Positions 12,342 through 23,725 of a stretch of 64,000 nt of DNA are shown in pieces. Each line of letters starts with the position of its first letter. Within the stretch, counting starts at the first letter, position 1. Both the position numbers and the translations under genes were made by a program. The notes beneath the pieces are model-generated. The model was not told the origin of the DNA. It made no database searches and was given only the letters and a program-made list of their open reading frames with translations. The DNA comes from Chaetoderma sp. LZ-2023a. Its lineage: Eukaryota > Mollusca > Caudofoveata > Chaetodermatida > Chaetodermatidae. The DNA lies in NCBI GenBank assembly GCA_034401795.1, contig CM067373.1:89107996-89171995 (forward strand), written 5' to 3'.

Positions 12342-12453
12342 CGCGCTAACACTATGCGCCATATGTCCATGTCACTCGGTGTAGCCAAGGTTTGCAAAGT
12401 GTTCTGTATTAGGTTGCTGAAGGGAATGGCCATCTCCACATTCCAGAATGTAC
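12342..12453 (-). CDS. Host gene exon 8 (CBM9-like domain)
   Basis: A 112-nt exon between acceptor CTTGTCAG|GTACATTC and donor GCGCG|GTGAGA. The two bases GT complete a Ser codon (A|GT) from exon 7. It then reads TFWNVEMAIPFSNL ... SDMDIWRIVLA plus CG. The W-x-V-E-x-A-I-P-F and W-R-I-x-x-x-R signatures are hallmarks of the CBM9-like fold (Pfam CBM9_1 family, from memory). Both ends fit the neighbouring exons in phase. Its donor lies 80 bp from the right end of the 10-kb transposon, so the splice site was left intact. Confidence 0.88.
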
Positions 12454-12544
12454 CTGACAAGACAGCAGAGATGACAGGGCGAAAATGAGCAATGCGTACA
12501 ATCTGGCGAGATTGACTAAAGCCAGAATACATAAACAATGGATT

Positions 12545-13150
12545 CCAGTTTTAGCCATGACCCGCCCATCTCTAACGAAGTTCCAAAGACGCTGTAGCCG
12601 TGTTGGGATCAATCGATCGAGCTCTTCACTCCAGAAGACTATACAGGTAAGCTGTTGAATATTTTAAATAGTAAAGACATACAAATCGTAAGCATTTATT
12701 ACGGACTTAATTACGTCATTCATAATTGGTTATGAGGTCAGCCTACATGGTCCGTTGTTCATTATGATGTCATATGATTGGTTGATAAATTGGATTCATT
12801 AATTCTGTTCTCTCAGTTCAAATGGTTACAGCAATGCAGATTCTATTTACAACTCACGACTATAAGTCATTTAGTCGGTCAGTCGGTCAGTTGGTCGGTT
12901 GTTCGGTCGGTCACTTTGGCCATCATATTTTTTTTACACTTCTGGCCAACCTCCCTAAGAAGCAAGCATAGTGTGACGCATGTGTTTTCTTTACTCAATG
13001 CCGATATCCTGAATATTTTGCACCAAATCAAATTAGTTTCAAACTATTCAACAGCCTACCTGTATAGTTTTCTGGAAATTGAGTCAGGGAGTTCAGAGTT
13101 CGATCGATCCCAACACGAGCGAGGTGTGGGTGGAGCATAGCTAGTCATGG
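12545..13150. repeat. Copy of the palindromic TGACGTCA-associated repeat family
   Basis: The left part (12545-12660) reads TAGCCATGACCCGCCCATCT ... GGGATCAATCGATCGAGCTC ... ACTATACAGGTAAGCTGTTG. The right part (13010-13145) carries the reverse complement of the same modules: CAACAGCCTACCTGTATAG, CGATCGATCCCAACACGAGC, GGGTGGAGCATAGCTAG. Together they form a foldback element of about 600 bp sitting in host intron 7. Confidence 0.65.
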
Positions 13151-13435
13151 GCGGCGCACAATTAAAACTGAAAAGGTCCATTATTAGTCATGTAATAACA
13201 AGGCACAAAGGTCGTACCTTTTAAGACAAACACTAGTAAGTTTTATACTCTTTCGCAAATGTATTAAGCAATTGTTTTATCGATACATGTAAATTTATTT
13301 ATTTCATTTATTAGGAATAAGATGTACCGTCTTTGAATGTTGTTAGTCATATTAAGTATGATATAATATACTCATGAAATCGAAGACGATCCTATGTTAG
13401 CCCGACTAATCCTGATAAAATAAATCACTACTAAC

Positions 13436-13532
13436 TTGTTTGTGTAGGATTGTTAACCGGTCCATCTGCAGAAACTCTGACCACCATGTCGCTTTCCCAT
13501 GCTGACACTGCAGACCCACCATCAATGTAAGC
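13436..13532 (-). CDS. Host gene exon 7 (CBM9-like domain)
   Basis: A 97-nt exon: acceptor TTATTCAG|GCTTAC, donor AACAA|GTTAGT. It encodes 32 residues starting AYIDGGSAVSAWESDMVVRV and ending in ...PVNNPTQT plus one base. It enters in phase 0, matching exon 6, and leaves in phase 1, matching exon 8. An upstream in-frame GT (CCG|GTTAAC) is a possible alternative donor, but its phase does not fit exon 8. The 13.6-kb intron before it contains two LINEs. Confidence 0.85.
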
Positions 13533-15440
13533 CTGAATAATAGAGGAAAATCTGTATATGTGTTTATCGATAAAGGGATTATTTTTTAAATAAAATGTCA
13601 AAAATCTCCAGGTTTATACATACTTTGAAAACCAATGTAAAGTTCTGTAACCTGGCTGAACAACCTATTTCGATTTCGGCAAAAAGTCGACTGTCATAGT
13701 ATTTTGTTTACGATTTTGGAGGGATGTGAGAGCGGTGGTCTGTAGCCTCCGGGGGTACGCGCCAGTCCATCCGCATATTCTGTTCCACAGCACCACATGT
13801 ACATGATGCACGGTTTAGCTGGTTAGCGTCAGTTCTCGGGGTTACGGATCTTGTTTTGCGACTCTCCGTATTATACAAAGACCGACTTCTTGAGCCGGTG
13901 GAACGATAATGTTCCAGTGGGGGCCATGTGCCCATTACCGCCGAGATTGAACCACACCGTCTCATCCCGACTGTTCGTGTCACCGGTATGGCAATCCCTT
14001 ACACAATTTAGGAGTCTAGACATAAGTAATAAAATAATATAAATACAGACAAACAATGCTACTCGTTTGCTAGTATGAGAGAGAAAATATAGTACATAGA
14101 ACTAAGTTGGTGTCTTGCTTATCGTGGGCTCGTCAGAGGTACCTCGCCAATCTCTAAATCTTCGATGTGTCCCTGCAAAGGAGAGTCCTAACGCGGTAAC
14201 TTATGAAGTTTAATATAAACCAATATACCCTAACAAAATATTATTGTTGCAAGAGGTAAGTGCCTCACGCGGGCCTCCATCACAGGAAAATGCCTTCAAC
14301 GCCGAAGCGGAGGAAGAAAGCTGGCAAAAAGGGCCATTCTCTTGTTCAAACATATGCTAAGTGTGTAATTTGTGTCAACCTAGTGAAACTGTATGTTAGT
14401 GTGATGCACGCTGAATTACGTGAAGATGGAGTGGATGATTTCCAGAGAATTCAACACCGTCATCTTGTGCAGGTTAAAGATACTGCATTGGTAGTTGCCA
14501 CTTTATTTTTGCAGTCCTTCTGCTACATCCTAAACTAACCTTTAGTTGTTAGGTCCATGTTCCATGCTTAGGCCACAAGTGGCAGGGATTTCTACCTATC
14601 TTTTAAGTACATGCGCCTGACTGGCGGAAATGCTCGGTTTCCATATGGTCACCATACAGAGCACCGCCCTCAGATAGACAGCAGGTGGACATACAACATC
14701 ACTATGACAAGCCATATTTACATAAGCAATTGAAAAGTGCATATATACTTTACGATGGGGAGGAGACGGCTGTCCAACTATAGTGACCTACGCGTGATGG
14801 CGTAGTGGGTTCCAAGACCGGACCCAGTGACTGTGAAGATTTAGAGGGAGATCCGAGTCTCTATCCATCACCTGGTGTGTCGGGGATAAAGCATGTAGGA
14901 TCCGAACCCGAGGACTAACATTTACCTGTCGTTAGGGTTATGTTTAAGAATGCCCAGAAATGCACTGCTGGGCGGTTAAAATAATATAATGTTTCGCAGT
15001 GCTTCCTGCTTTGGCATGGATATTTACGCTAACCGGTATCAGAGGACACAGAGGGAGTGTTTGCGGAATCAACAGTTTGCGTTTCATCACTCGGAAACCC
15101 CAGTAGTTTCCCGAGTCGGATTGCACCAACGTGGCAAAGGGAGGTCCAGACAGTTATAAGCCTTGTGGCTGGAGGAGTGTAGGAAAAGACAATCGCCCAT
15201 ATATTAATAAGGAGGCCCTAAGGTATATGGCCAATTTATACCACGTGGCCGGTGTGCAGTGTTACATATCAGCCACATCCGAAAAAGAGGCTTACACAAA
15301 TGACTCCTCAAGAGCGGTTATCGCTAACCACTTTTAAACCTATCCTATCGAGCAAGAATAGCCAGGTGTAGTCGATCTCATGGTGGAATTATGGGGGCTA
15401 TAGTTAGTGAGGGACAGGTAGAACAGAATCTTCATGCTAA
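13533..15440. other. Intronic sequence without recognised genes
   Basis: Several short open stretches (13708-13983 minus, 13851-14042 plus, 14260-14538 plus, 15131-15337 plus) have no recognisable motif or splice context. At 14798-14900 there are tRNA-box-like words, but on opposite strands, so I do not call a SINE. Confidence 0.4.
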
Positions 15441-15475
15441 TACGACCGTTTCTATGGCGATAATTCCTCCCTTTT

Positions 15476-15552
<77 letters not shown>

Positions 15553-15610
15553 ATACGAACGTTTCTGTTGCGACAATTACTCCCTTTTTACTACTACTAC
15601 TACTACTACA

Positions 15611-15650
<40 letters not shown>

Positions 15651-15669
15651 CTCCTCCTACTACTACTAT

Positions 15670-15734
<65 letters not shown>

Positions 15735-15735
15735 A

Positions 15736-15803
<68 letters not shown>

Positions 15804-15810
15804 TAGCAGC

Positions 15811-15870
<60 letters not shown>

Positions 15871-15940
15871 TGTAGTTGTAGTTGTAGTAGTAGTAGTAGT
15901 AGTAAAAAGGGAGTAATTGTCGCAACAGAAACGTTCGTAT

Positions 15941-16029
<89 letters not shown>

Positions 16030-16075
16030 TACGTTTCTATTGCGACAATTACTCCCTTTTTACTACTACTACTAC
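15440..16075. repeat. (TAC)n/(TAG)n tract interleaved with four copies of a 40-bp spacer, partly inverted
   Basis: Spacer words CGTTTCTRTTGCGACAATTA / CTCCCTTTTTACTA occur at about 15443-15480, 15552-15593, inverted at about 15899-15942, and at 16031-16070. The second and third are exact reverse complements over about 43 bp, and the trinucleotide runs flip from TAC to TAG between them. The region can therefore fold into a hairpin several hundred bases long. Open frames here are only repeat translations. Confidence 0.85.
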
Positions 16076-16337
16076 TTCTTTTTTTTTAAATCCGACGCTC
16101 ACGCAGTCGGATATACTTCCCGGAGGAACTCCCTTAAAAAGGCTTGCAAACCCCCATAAAAAATCGGTTGAAATAGCAGGCTTTATTAATAGAATAACAA
16201 TACAAACCTAACATGTCAAAACAGTGCAAGCTAAAATACTCCATTATCATATACCACAACCGTGGCATAACTACATAGAAAACATAATTAATAGAGCTGA
16301 TAACAGAACATAATTCAACAAAGACATTGCTATTTGC

Positions 16338-16600
16338 ACACCGTGTAGTAGTAGGCCCAAATGGCGATCATAGCTAACCAACAAGTGGTAAAGCCACTCA
16401 TCAATAATTAGCAGTAAGCTACTGCTAATCATTGATGCCATTGAGCCGATTCATGACCGGCAGGCTAAGTAGATCATATGTAGTTTAACGTAGCACACCG
16501 TATAGTAGTATGGCCAAATGGCGAGTGCAGCTCGCCAACAAGTGGCGAGGTGACTCGTCAATAAGTAACAAAAAGTCACTCATTGACGCCAGTTAGCCGA
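16338..16600 (-). repeat. Two diverged tandem units of about 157 bp in the LINE 3' UTR
   Basis: Words CACCGTRTAGTAGTA-GGCC, CAAATGGCGA, CCAACAAGTGG and GAGCCGATT/TAGCCGATT recur at about 16338 and 16495 in the same order. It is a direct duplication within the untranslated tail. Confidence 0.7.
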
Positions 16601-16993
16601 TTATTAAATACCCAACGGACGTAGTAGCCATTACATAATATAAATGCACAAAGCAAACGTATACAAACTATGACTACTTAGATGGCGCTCTGGGTTCACA
16701 TTCTAAATTTACTTCATTGTAAGTTTTTGCAAATTACCCTGGAACAAATACACCTACAGTAAATATTTACAACAGGAAGCTAATTGTAAGATATCACACT
16801 CTGTTAACTTGAAAATCGGATCACCTCCAGAATATTGACATAATGCTCATTTGATATTTAAATATTCTGATCTCAAGGTTAGGATATTCGTCAAGATTAG
16901 AGTCTCCTAAGGCATTACAATTTTAAAATAAAGGCAATTAAATTAAATTAAAATAGCATTTATCAATATACAGCAAGCAGCAAGTGTGGTAGC

Positions 16994-19900
16994 TTATACA
17001 AGTTCCGCTTCTGATATTTTTAGATATCCGTATTCAATTGATACTAGGCCAGTTTTGCACCATACGTCTTTAAATCTACTTTCTCTCCCAGGTTCTACTA
17101 GCCTGTAAAATTCACAATGAATACAGTTTATCAACAATGATCGAAATATAGCTTGTATGGCTCTCTGATGGTTGTTGCCGGTTTTATCTCTGGCCTCTGA
17201 ACACCGATGCTTCCAGATGGCCCACACTCCTACAGATTACAGGGTTATTAACAATTCTTTCTCCTTGCTATTAATGATTCGTCCGATAGTTGAGCAATCT
17301 TAGAACAAAATTGTTTCAGCCACTAAATTCACATATTTGGTTCCAAATTTAGCAAGGAGCATATTGATATATACCCAAAAGCATGTAGTTATGCGACACT
17401 GAGTAAATAGATGGTCTATCGTTTCCTCCTCAGTATTACATAATAAGCACCGGTCTGTACTTGATATTTTACACATATAAGTAAGATGACCGACCCATAA
17501 CCTTCGATGGAATAATCGCCATGCCAGGTCCCGCGCATTTCCTGGTAGACAAGGTAGATGTATTGCTTTCCAGGCATTTTTCCAGTTCTTTGGCGTGCAT
17601 CCTAAATTGTTCCAATGCCTAACCACAATAGGAGTCTGTCTCCGACTTTGCATTAGAATTCTATACCAGTCTCTAGATGCCATGTTGTATTTTATATGTT
17701 CTGACATAAATACTAATGTTGGTTGCAGCATATCAATGTTGCCACGTGCTTTCGGCAATTTGAACCATACAGCAGGTATTGCATTCTTTATTCTAACAAA
17801 TAAGCGCTGAGCATCAATATGTCTCATTGATGTTATTCTTGCTACATCTTGCATCGCAATCCATTTACGAGATTTCGGATTTACCAAGTCACGTAAATAT
17901 TGAATACCATTTTTGGCCATAGAGGTCAAATATAATACATCATCATTATCACGAATCAACTCGTTGCCCCAAAGACGTTGCTCTAAGGCATCTTCCCAAC
18001 AATTGGGTTGTGGCATTGATCGTGTAAATATTTTTAAGGCTTCGAGCTGTTCTTTATATACATTTGGAATCTTTTGATGATTAGGTGGCAATTTATTGCA
18101 CATAAATAAACATTCTACTGGAAATGGGTCAACGTACCTTTGGAGAAGTGCCCTTGAAACACTTGACCAAGATGAGTTTGAAGTAAGTAACTTATTCAAG
18201 AATTTCAATTTTAAAGAAGCACACTTTGCTGAAATATTAACCAAATCCAGGCCTCCGGCATGCTTTTCATTGGTGAGGATTGACTGTGATACCAAATGGG
18301 CTTTGTCCTCCCATAAGAAGGACAAAAGTAACGTGTTGATCTTTGACTCTACTGATTTGGGCATATGAACTACAGAAGCGGTACAGTCCAGATAAAATTA
18401 AATTATTAAGGACAAATGTCCTGCCAAAGACAGTTAGGCGACCTCGTTTCCAATTTAGTAATGCACACTTTAGCTTGGATATCCTTTCTTCCCAGTTTAG
18501 TAAAGTAAATACCCAAAATTTTTATGACATCATTTGAGCAGTTAATATCCATCACATTATCAGTTCTGCCCTTCCAATAGCCCAAAAACAATCCCTTAGA
18601 TTTATCTTTATTGACTTTAAGTCCTGATGCCTTTTGAAAATCTGTTAATACTCCATTTAAAATTCTAAAATCCGTTTTTTTACCCGCAAATACAGTCGTA
18701 TCATCTGCATATTGAGAAACCTTTAGTGGCCTTTCTACGCCACGTATACATATTCCTCGAAAGTCATTGCGTTGCCTCAATGTGGCCCACAACGATTCCA
18801 TAGCTATGACGAATAGAAGCGGGGACAGTGAGCAACCCTGTCTGACACCTCGTTCCAACACTACAGTTTGGATAGCTGATTGTTAACTAAATAGCAACTT
18901 GTTATATCAGTATATAAAATATTGACCCATTTAATAAATCTTGAACTAAAGCCAATATGGTCTAAAGACTTAAACAAGAAATCCCATTCTAGTCTGTCAA
19001 ACGCCTTCTCGTTATCAAGTGCTATTATTGCTGCTGGGATACAATCCTTTTCAACTAGTTGAATAAGGTCCCGTACAAGCAAAGTGTTGTTTAATATTGA
19101 TCTTCCTGGCACAGAGCAGGTTTGATCATCATGAATGACTTCGCCTAGGACTGCGCCAAGTTTTAATGTTAGTGCCCGAGTAATAATCTTATAATCTACA
19201 CAGAGTAGAGAGATTGGTCTATAATTCTGTATTTTATTTCTGTCTACCCTCTTGTATATAAGCCGAACATATGCTTGGGCTTGGGATGTAGGGAGATGCC
19301 CTTGCTTAAAAATGCTGGTTGCTATTTCTTCTAATACTGGCCCAAATATGTGCCAGAATGTTTGATAAAATTCAACTGGAAGTCCGTCACATCCAGGAGA
19401 CCTTTCTAACTTCATACCTTTGAGGGATTTTGTCAAATCATCAATTGTTATTGATTGCTCACAGCTTTCGCGACATGAATCTGGAAGTCTTTTCGTTATA
19501 TTAGCTAAAACATCTCTAGTTGCAGTTTCCTCGCTTCCCTCAGATTTATACAATGATTTGTAAAATTCGGATACTACTTCAATCATTTCTGCATTTGAGC
19601 ACACTGATACTCCATCATTATTCTTCAGTGAGCGCATTAATTTCTCTATACCTCTTGCTTTTTCCAAGTTACAAAAGTAACGTGTAGGCTTTTCGCCCTC
19701 GGTGTGCATTTGTGCTCTTGACCTTATTTTGGTGCCATCAAAATGATATTGATCTATTTCATTTAGTCTACTTTTTAATTTAACGAATAGTTCGTAATAA
19801 TTATATTCCACATCATTAATTTTCTTATTAATTTTACACAACGCCTCTGAAGCGCCTTTTTACGCTTTCGTATTTCACGTGCTTTCCTAATGGAATACTG

Positions 19901-20797
19901 CCTTGAAATATATTTCAGGTCTGATTTAGCATCTTCACAACAGTCTGTTATACATTCATACGAACCTCTTCTTTCATCCCAATGCCTCCAACAACTTTCC
20001 ACACATTTGCGGTAGCAACTATCTCGTAGCAATGCTACATTAAGTTTCCAAAATCCATCTCCTCGTTTGACCCAGTCAGCATTGTCTAATGTGATGGAAA
20101 ACATATTGTGATCAGAGAAAGTTACTGGTTTTATGTTAGTTTCACACATGTAACCTTTCAATGAACGTTCTACATAGATCCTGTCTAACCTTGAAGCTAA
20201 CCTTCCATCGGTTGAAAACCAAGTGAATTCATGGCCTTCTGGATTTTCAATTCGATAAGTGTCTAACAAGCTTTTATTTTCACAAATGTGTTTCAAAATA
20301 TTATGCGATGTGTCATTAAAATTAGACCTAGAGTTTCTGTCTTTAGCCTCGTCTAATATGCAATTAAAGTCACCGCCCATAATTAGGTTTTCAGACGTTC
20401 TGTCTTGAATTATTGTAGAAACAACATTTAGAAATTCACGGCGCAATTGATGAGAGGTAGGTGCATAAAGGCACATCAAATTTAAACTTGTGTTTAGTAC
20501 ATCAATTGATACACAAATCCATCGTCCATTTGGATCTGATGACGACGATATAACGTCAACATAGTTGAGACAGCGGGGCAGGATAAAAATGGCCACTCCC
20601 GCACTATTATCTTGTGATAAAGAAAAAGAAATCTGCCCTTTTGAAATATCTTTGAGAGATTCATACACTTCGGCTTTTTGAATTTTGGTCTATTGTAGAA
20701 AAGCAATATCAACTCCCTCATTTGCTAATTCTTCAAGCAAGTGGCGCTGCTTGAATTCGGTATTTAATCCTCTGCAATTGATGGTGCAGATAATCAT
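16994..20797 (-). pseudogene. LINE ORF2: APE-type endonuclease and reverse transcriptase, broken
   Basis: Start MIICTINCRGLNTEF at 20797, typical of an APE-like endonuclease N-terminus. The motif that should read LQ-E-T has an in-frame TAG (20690-20692) at the catalytic Glu position. Further on are CLYAPTSH, MGGDFNCILD, RLDRIYV and FSDHNM. The reverse transcriptase has SPGCDGLPVEFYQ, YRPISLLCVDYKI, AAIIALDNEKAFDRLEW, RGVRQGCSLSPLLF and QYADDT (YADD at 18700-18711). The C-terminal part (17300-18364) ends with a zinc-binding RT motif, CLLCNTEEETIDHLFTQC. Frame changes occur near 19840, 18860 and 18410, plus a stop at 17300. Family: Tx1/L1-like ORF2, normally about 1200-1300 residues, which the span fits. 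Confidence 0.88.
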
Positions 20798-20834
20798 AAT
20801 TTGTAAAATGATGTTTACAACCGCCATCATTAGA

Positions 20835-22140
20835 TTAACTAGATTTGGTTTTTTTAGCTCGTTTCTTAGACCATTTACCTAATTTTCCTGCGAATTCAAT
20901 ATTTCCTAGTTCTACCACAGACAAATATTCATATTTGGAAATATCAGAATCATGGCGCAGTAGACGATATTTCACGCCTCTCGCCGTTACATATGGCACT
21001 AACACTTCACCCCCTTCTGATCGGTACATTACCATTTCATCTTTCATCTGTGAGCTCTGTGTTTGAATGGACATATCTGATTCTGCAACTGACATTGTAT
21101 CATCATCCATATCATTTACTTCAATCTCAGATTCTGAGCTATTGTCTTCTTTATGACGGTTATTGCTACTTAAGTAACATTTGGCAGGAGCATCATTTAC
21201 CATATCTTCAAGCTGACTTAAATCAAGTGGGCTTAGCGGAAAATCGACTGAACTTTCTGTCTTCTGAGTCCTAAACTTATCCTGTCCTAATTTTAATTCA
21301 TCTTCTAAGGAATTGTAAACTGGCTCTTCTGTAAGATCATCATTTTTCTGCATGTCTTTTACAGCAACGTTTGGCTCCACTGCATTTTGAGTATTTTCTT
21401 GACTTAAGGTTATACCCTCCTCTAATACATGAATTTCATCAACTGTAGTTACTTTAACAGGATTTGATGATTTGTGTGTGTCATTTACAGTGGCATGAAC
21501 CAAAACAACAGCTTCCGTAGTGGTTGCTTCAGAAGCATTTGACTCAGTTGCATCCTTTAATGGCCGATTATCTCCTGATACTGAGGGCTTGTTTTGATTT
21601 TTTGAACAGCGCCATTTAAAATGATCAACTGAACCATAGAGCAAACATTTGTTTCGATTGGGACAATCTGTTGCCAAATGGTCAGTACTTAGGCAGATCC
21701 GGCATTCTTTAATTTGCCCTCTATACCATAAGGGCATGACAAAGCTGCCATCAAGCGTCAATCTGCTTGGTAAAGGACTATCCACTTTATCAAACCAAAT
21801 ACGTCTTACACCGTTTTCTAGCATTCTGTCAAAGGGATACGTTTCCCGTTCAATCTTTTACACTTTGCCATACTTCTTGAGTTCACTCATGATTCTGTCA
21901 TCTGGAATTTCTAGTGGAACTTTCATCTTCACTAGCAACCTATCTGACTCGATTTCCTCTACGTTACAAACTTCACCTTTTAAAATAAGAACATCTTCCA
22001 GAAGCTTTTCCTTGACCCCCTCATTTGACACTGTTACATTCCATACAGTTTTAGTAACATTGATAAGCCCCTGCAAAGTAGCAGGTCCCGCGCCAACGAC
22101 ATATTTTAACCAATGATACGCGTCGATAGCCGTGACACCC
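20835..22140 (-). pseudogene. LINE ORF1: nucleic-acid-binding protein with CCHC zinc knuckle, broken
   Basis: The N-terminal segment (21858-22140) reads GLINVTKTVWNVTVSNEGVK and looks like the RNA-binding part of Tx1-type ORF1 proteins. A TAA at 21858-21860 interrupts the frame, which then continues in the same phase through IWFDKVDSPLPSRL. A knuckle CRICLSTDHLATDC-PNRNKC follows, then a second, partial knuckle where the first Cys is missing (CLLYGSVDHFKWRC). After that comes a long acidic Ser/Thr/Asp-rich tail ending KKRAKKTKSS. It lies 38 bp upstream of ORF2. It would coat the LINE RNA in a ribonucleoprotein (family knowledge). Confidence 0.8.
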
Positions 22141-22255
22141 CACCCCTTAGTTATATTTTAAGGCTTAGGGTACGCTTATAGGTTGCCATGGTGGTTTATC
22201 AAAGGAGGAACCCCATACTACTACAATATATAATAAATATATACTTATATAACAC

Positions 22256-22460
22256 CAGGACGTCAGGGAAAGAGCTAAACACTAAATAAATAGTGTCCCC
22301 TTTTGAAACCCTGACGTCTACCAACAAATATACGAATAGAGAGTACAGTCGTATATTTGTTAGTTTGAACCACTTTCTAAGTGGTTCACTAACACCTAGC
22401 CGATTAAAGTATACTAACAAATATATGAATAGATAGTACAGTCATATATTTGTTAGTCTG
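22256..22460. repeat. Cluster of four stem-loops
   Basis: Stem 1 is ACGTCAGGG...CCCTGACGT (about 22259-22319, with ACACTA/TAGTGT inside). Stem 2 is AACAAATATACGA/TCGTATATTTGTT (22323-22361). Stem 3 is GAACCACTT/AAGTGGTTC (22367-22387). Stem 4 is ACTAACAAATATATGA/TCATATATTTGTTAGT (about 22413-22457). Stems 2 and 4 are diverged duplicates. They lie just upstream of the LINE (its strand), perhaps its 5' UTR or a separate foldback element. Confidence 0.75.
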
Positions 22461-22880
22461 TTCGAGTTGACCGGGGACAGCCAACTGACTATAAGGATTT
22501 ATATAGTTAAAGAACTAGGCTTGTGCTTACAAATGACAAAGGAATTAAATCCACTCACTCAAGCGATCTTGCCAAATATAATGCGCTAGCCTACGAACTA
22601 TAGAAATAGCGGACTGGCGTGGGGAGAAATGTATTGCATTGACCACAGTAAGAGGAGCCCTATTAAATGGCGGAAACCGCCAGCTAAGAGGAATGCCTTT
22701 AGAAAATGGAGACACAAAATGCGCTCCAACCAAGACAAGAATTTACAAATTATACATAAACTTTGAAAGGAAATACTAATACGAAATATATGTATAAAAT
22801 TTATCTACAAAATCGCGCTAGAAACTAGCAAATTCGGGCAGCAATTGCAGAGCTAAATAAACGCGTGCGTTCACTTCGAA

Positions 22881-22881
<1 letters not shown>

Positions 22882-22972
<91 letters not shown>

Positions 22973-23165
22973 TGATGCTGCTACTGTGGCTGTTGATGCT
23001 TCTGCTGCTGCTACTGCTATTGGTATTGCTAGTGCTATTGTCTCTGCTACAGCTACCACTACTTTTACTGTTACTGCTACTGTCACTGTCGCTGCAACTA
23101 CTGTTGTTATTGCCACTGCTACGGCCACTGTCACTACTACTGCCATTGCCAGTTCTAAGACATGT
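22882..23165 (+). repeat. (TAC)n microsatellite followed by degenerate CTN-repeat
   Basis: A nearly pure (TAC/ACT) run from about 22882 to 22971, then about 190 bp of imperfect CTG/CTA/CTT triplets. Ala/Leu/Ser-rich open frames here are repeat translations. Confidence 0.85.
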
Positions 23166-23289
23166 AGCCATTATCTCTGTTGCCAGTGTGTTTTGAACTT
23201 GTTTCTAAAGAACTTTGCTTCATTGTAGGTTGATGGCAGTCCGAGGCTATGGTGGAAGTTGGTTTCGTATTTTGGAACGCTGATCTTCC

Positions 23290-23725
23290 CTCTCATTTCC
23301 CTGGATCACAAAATGTCGGGTATCCACGGACGCACAACATTGCTCTGCATTGACGGCGTTTATAGATTTTCACGCAGTTGTCCGCTGATGATAACTGTGT
23401 GGCCAGGCATGATGGGCTGGAGTTGAGATAACGAAACTGTGATGCATACAGTGTTTTGGCATTGTTCTCCTCTTTAAGAAAGATATATGTTATGTGGTCG
23501 CTCTGATGGCTTTGCAGTTGGAGCTCATGGAGAGGGAGGAGGATTGTTCCATCCGGATAACCGCATTTTCCGCTGACCCATCTGTAAAAATAATGGACCA
23601 CGTGTTCTGTAGATAACGACGCCCAGTATTTCTAGTGTGAGTACTTTCTGTTGAAATTGCAGCTGCTCTCCCTTTGCTGTCAGCCTTGGGACACCAGTGC
23701 TCTCCTTTCGTATGCATGTCCGTCA
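23290..23725 (-). pseudogene. Fragment of a non-LTR retrotransposon RNase H domain
   Basis: Minus-strand reading WSIIFTDGSAENAVIR (about 23560-23610) carries the first catalytic block of a RNase HI domain (F-T-D-G-S-A). Other frames across the region read LSADNCVKIYK and QSDHITYIF, consistent with frameshifted remains. It is short and degraded. It could instead be chance, but F-T-D-G-S-A followed by a G/A-rich region is fairly specific. Confidence 0.4.

Larger units (their letters stand above)
16078..22160 (-). mobile_element. Tx1/L1-clade-like LINE, near full length, decayed
   Basis: A minus-strand two-ORF non-LTR retrotransposon. The 3' end is a poly(A) run (seen as T at 16078-16087) preceded by a 900-bp 3' UTR with a polyadenylation-type AATAAA. 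ORF2 spans 16994-20797 (endonuclease, reverse transcriptase, Cys-rich tail) and ORF1 about 20835-22140 (zinc knuckles). Frameshifts and stops break both. It is inserted next to the (TAC)n tract within host intron 6. The 5' end is uncertain; a hairpin cluster follows at 22256-22460. Clade assignment rests on the long EN-RT ORF2 with a C-terminal CLLC..H...C zinc motif and a CCHC ORF1. Confidence 0.85.

Noticed and set aside
13436-13460. Alternative donor CCG|GTTAAC for host exon 7
   Set aside because: It would leave phase 0, which puts exon 8 in a frame without the W-x-V-E-x-A-I-P-F motif; the downstream AACAA|GTTAGT fits exactly.
14760-14900. tRNA-like words (TGGCGTAGTGG A-box type; GGATCCGAACCCG B-box type), suggesting a SINE or tRNA
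   Set aside because: The two boxes are on opposite strands, and no cloverleaf can be drawn.
15452-15925. Long open frames of poly-Tyr/Leu/Thr/Ser/Val
   Set aside because: Translations of (TAC)n/(TAG)n repeats.
22818-22885. Minus-strand reading VFEVNARVYLALQLLPEF, resembling the F-E-V-N-A strand of CBM9-like domains
   Set aside because: The real exon with NALNTTWDL and correct phase is at 27108-27165. This one has no splice context and adjoins a microsatellite.
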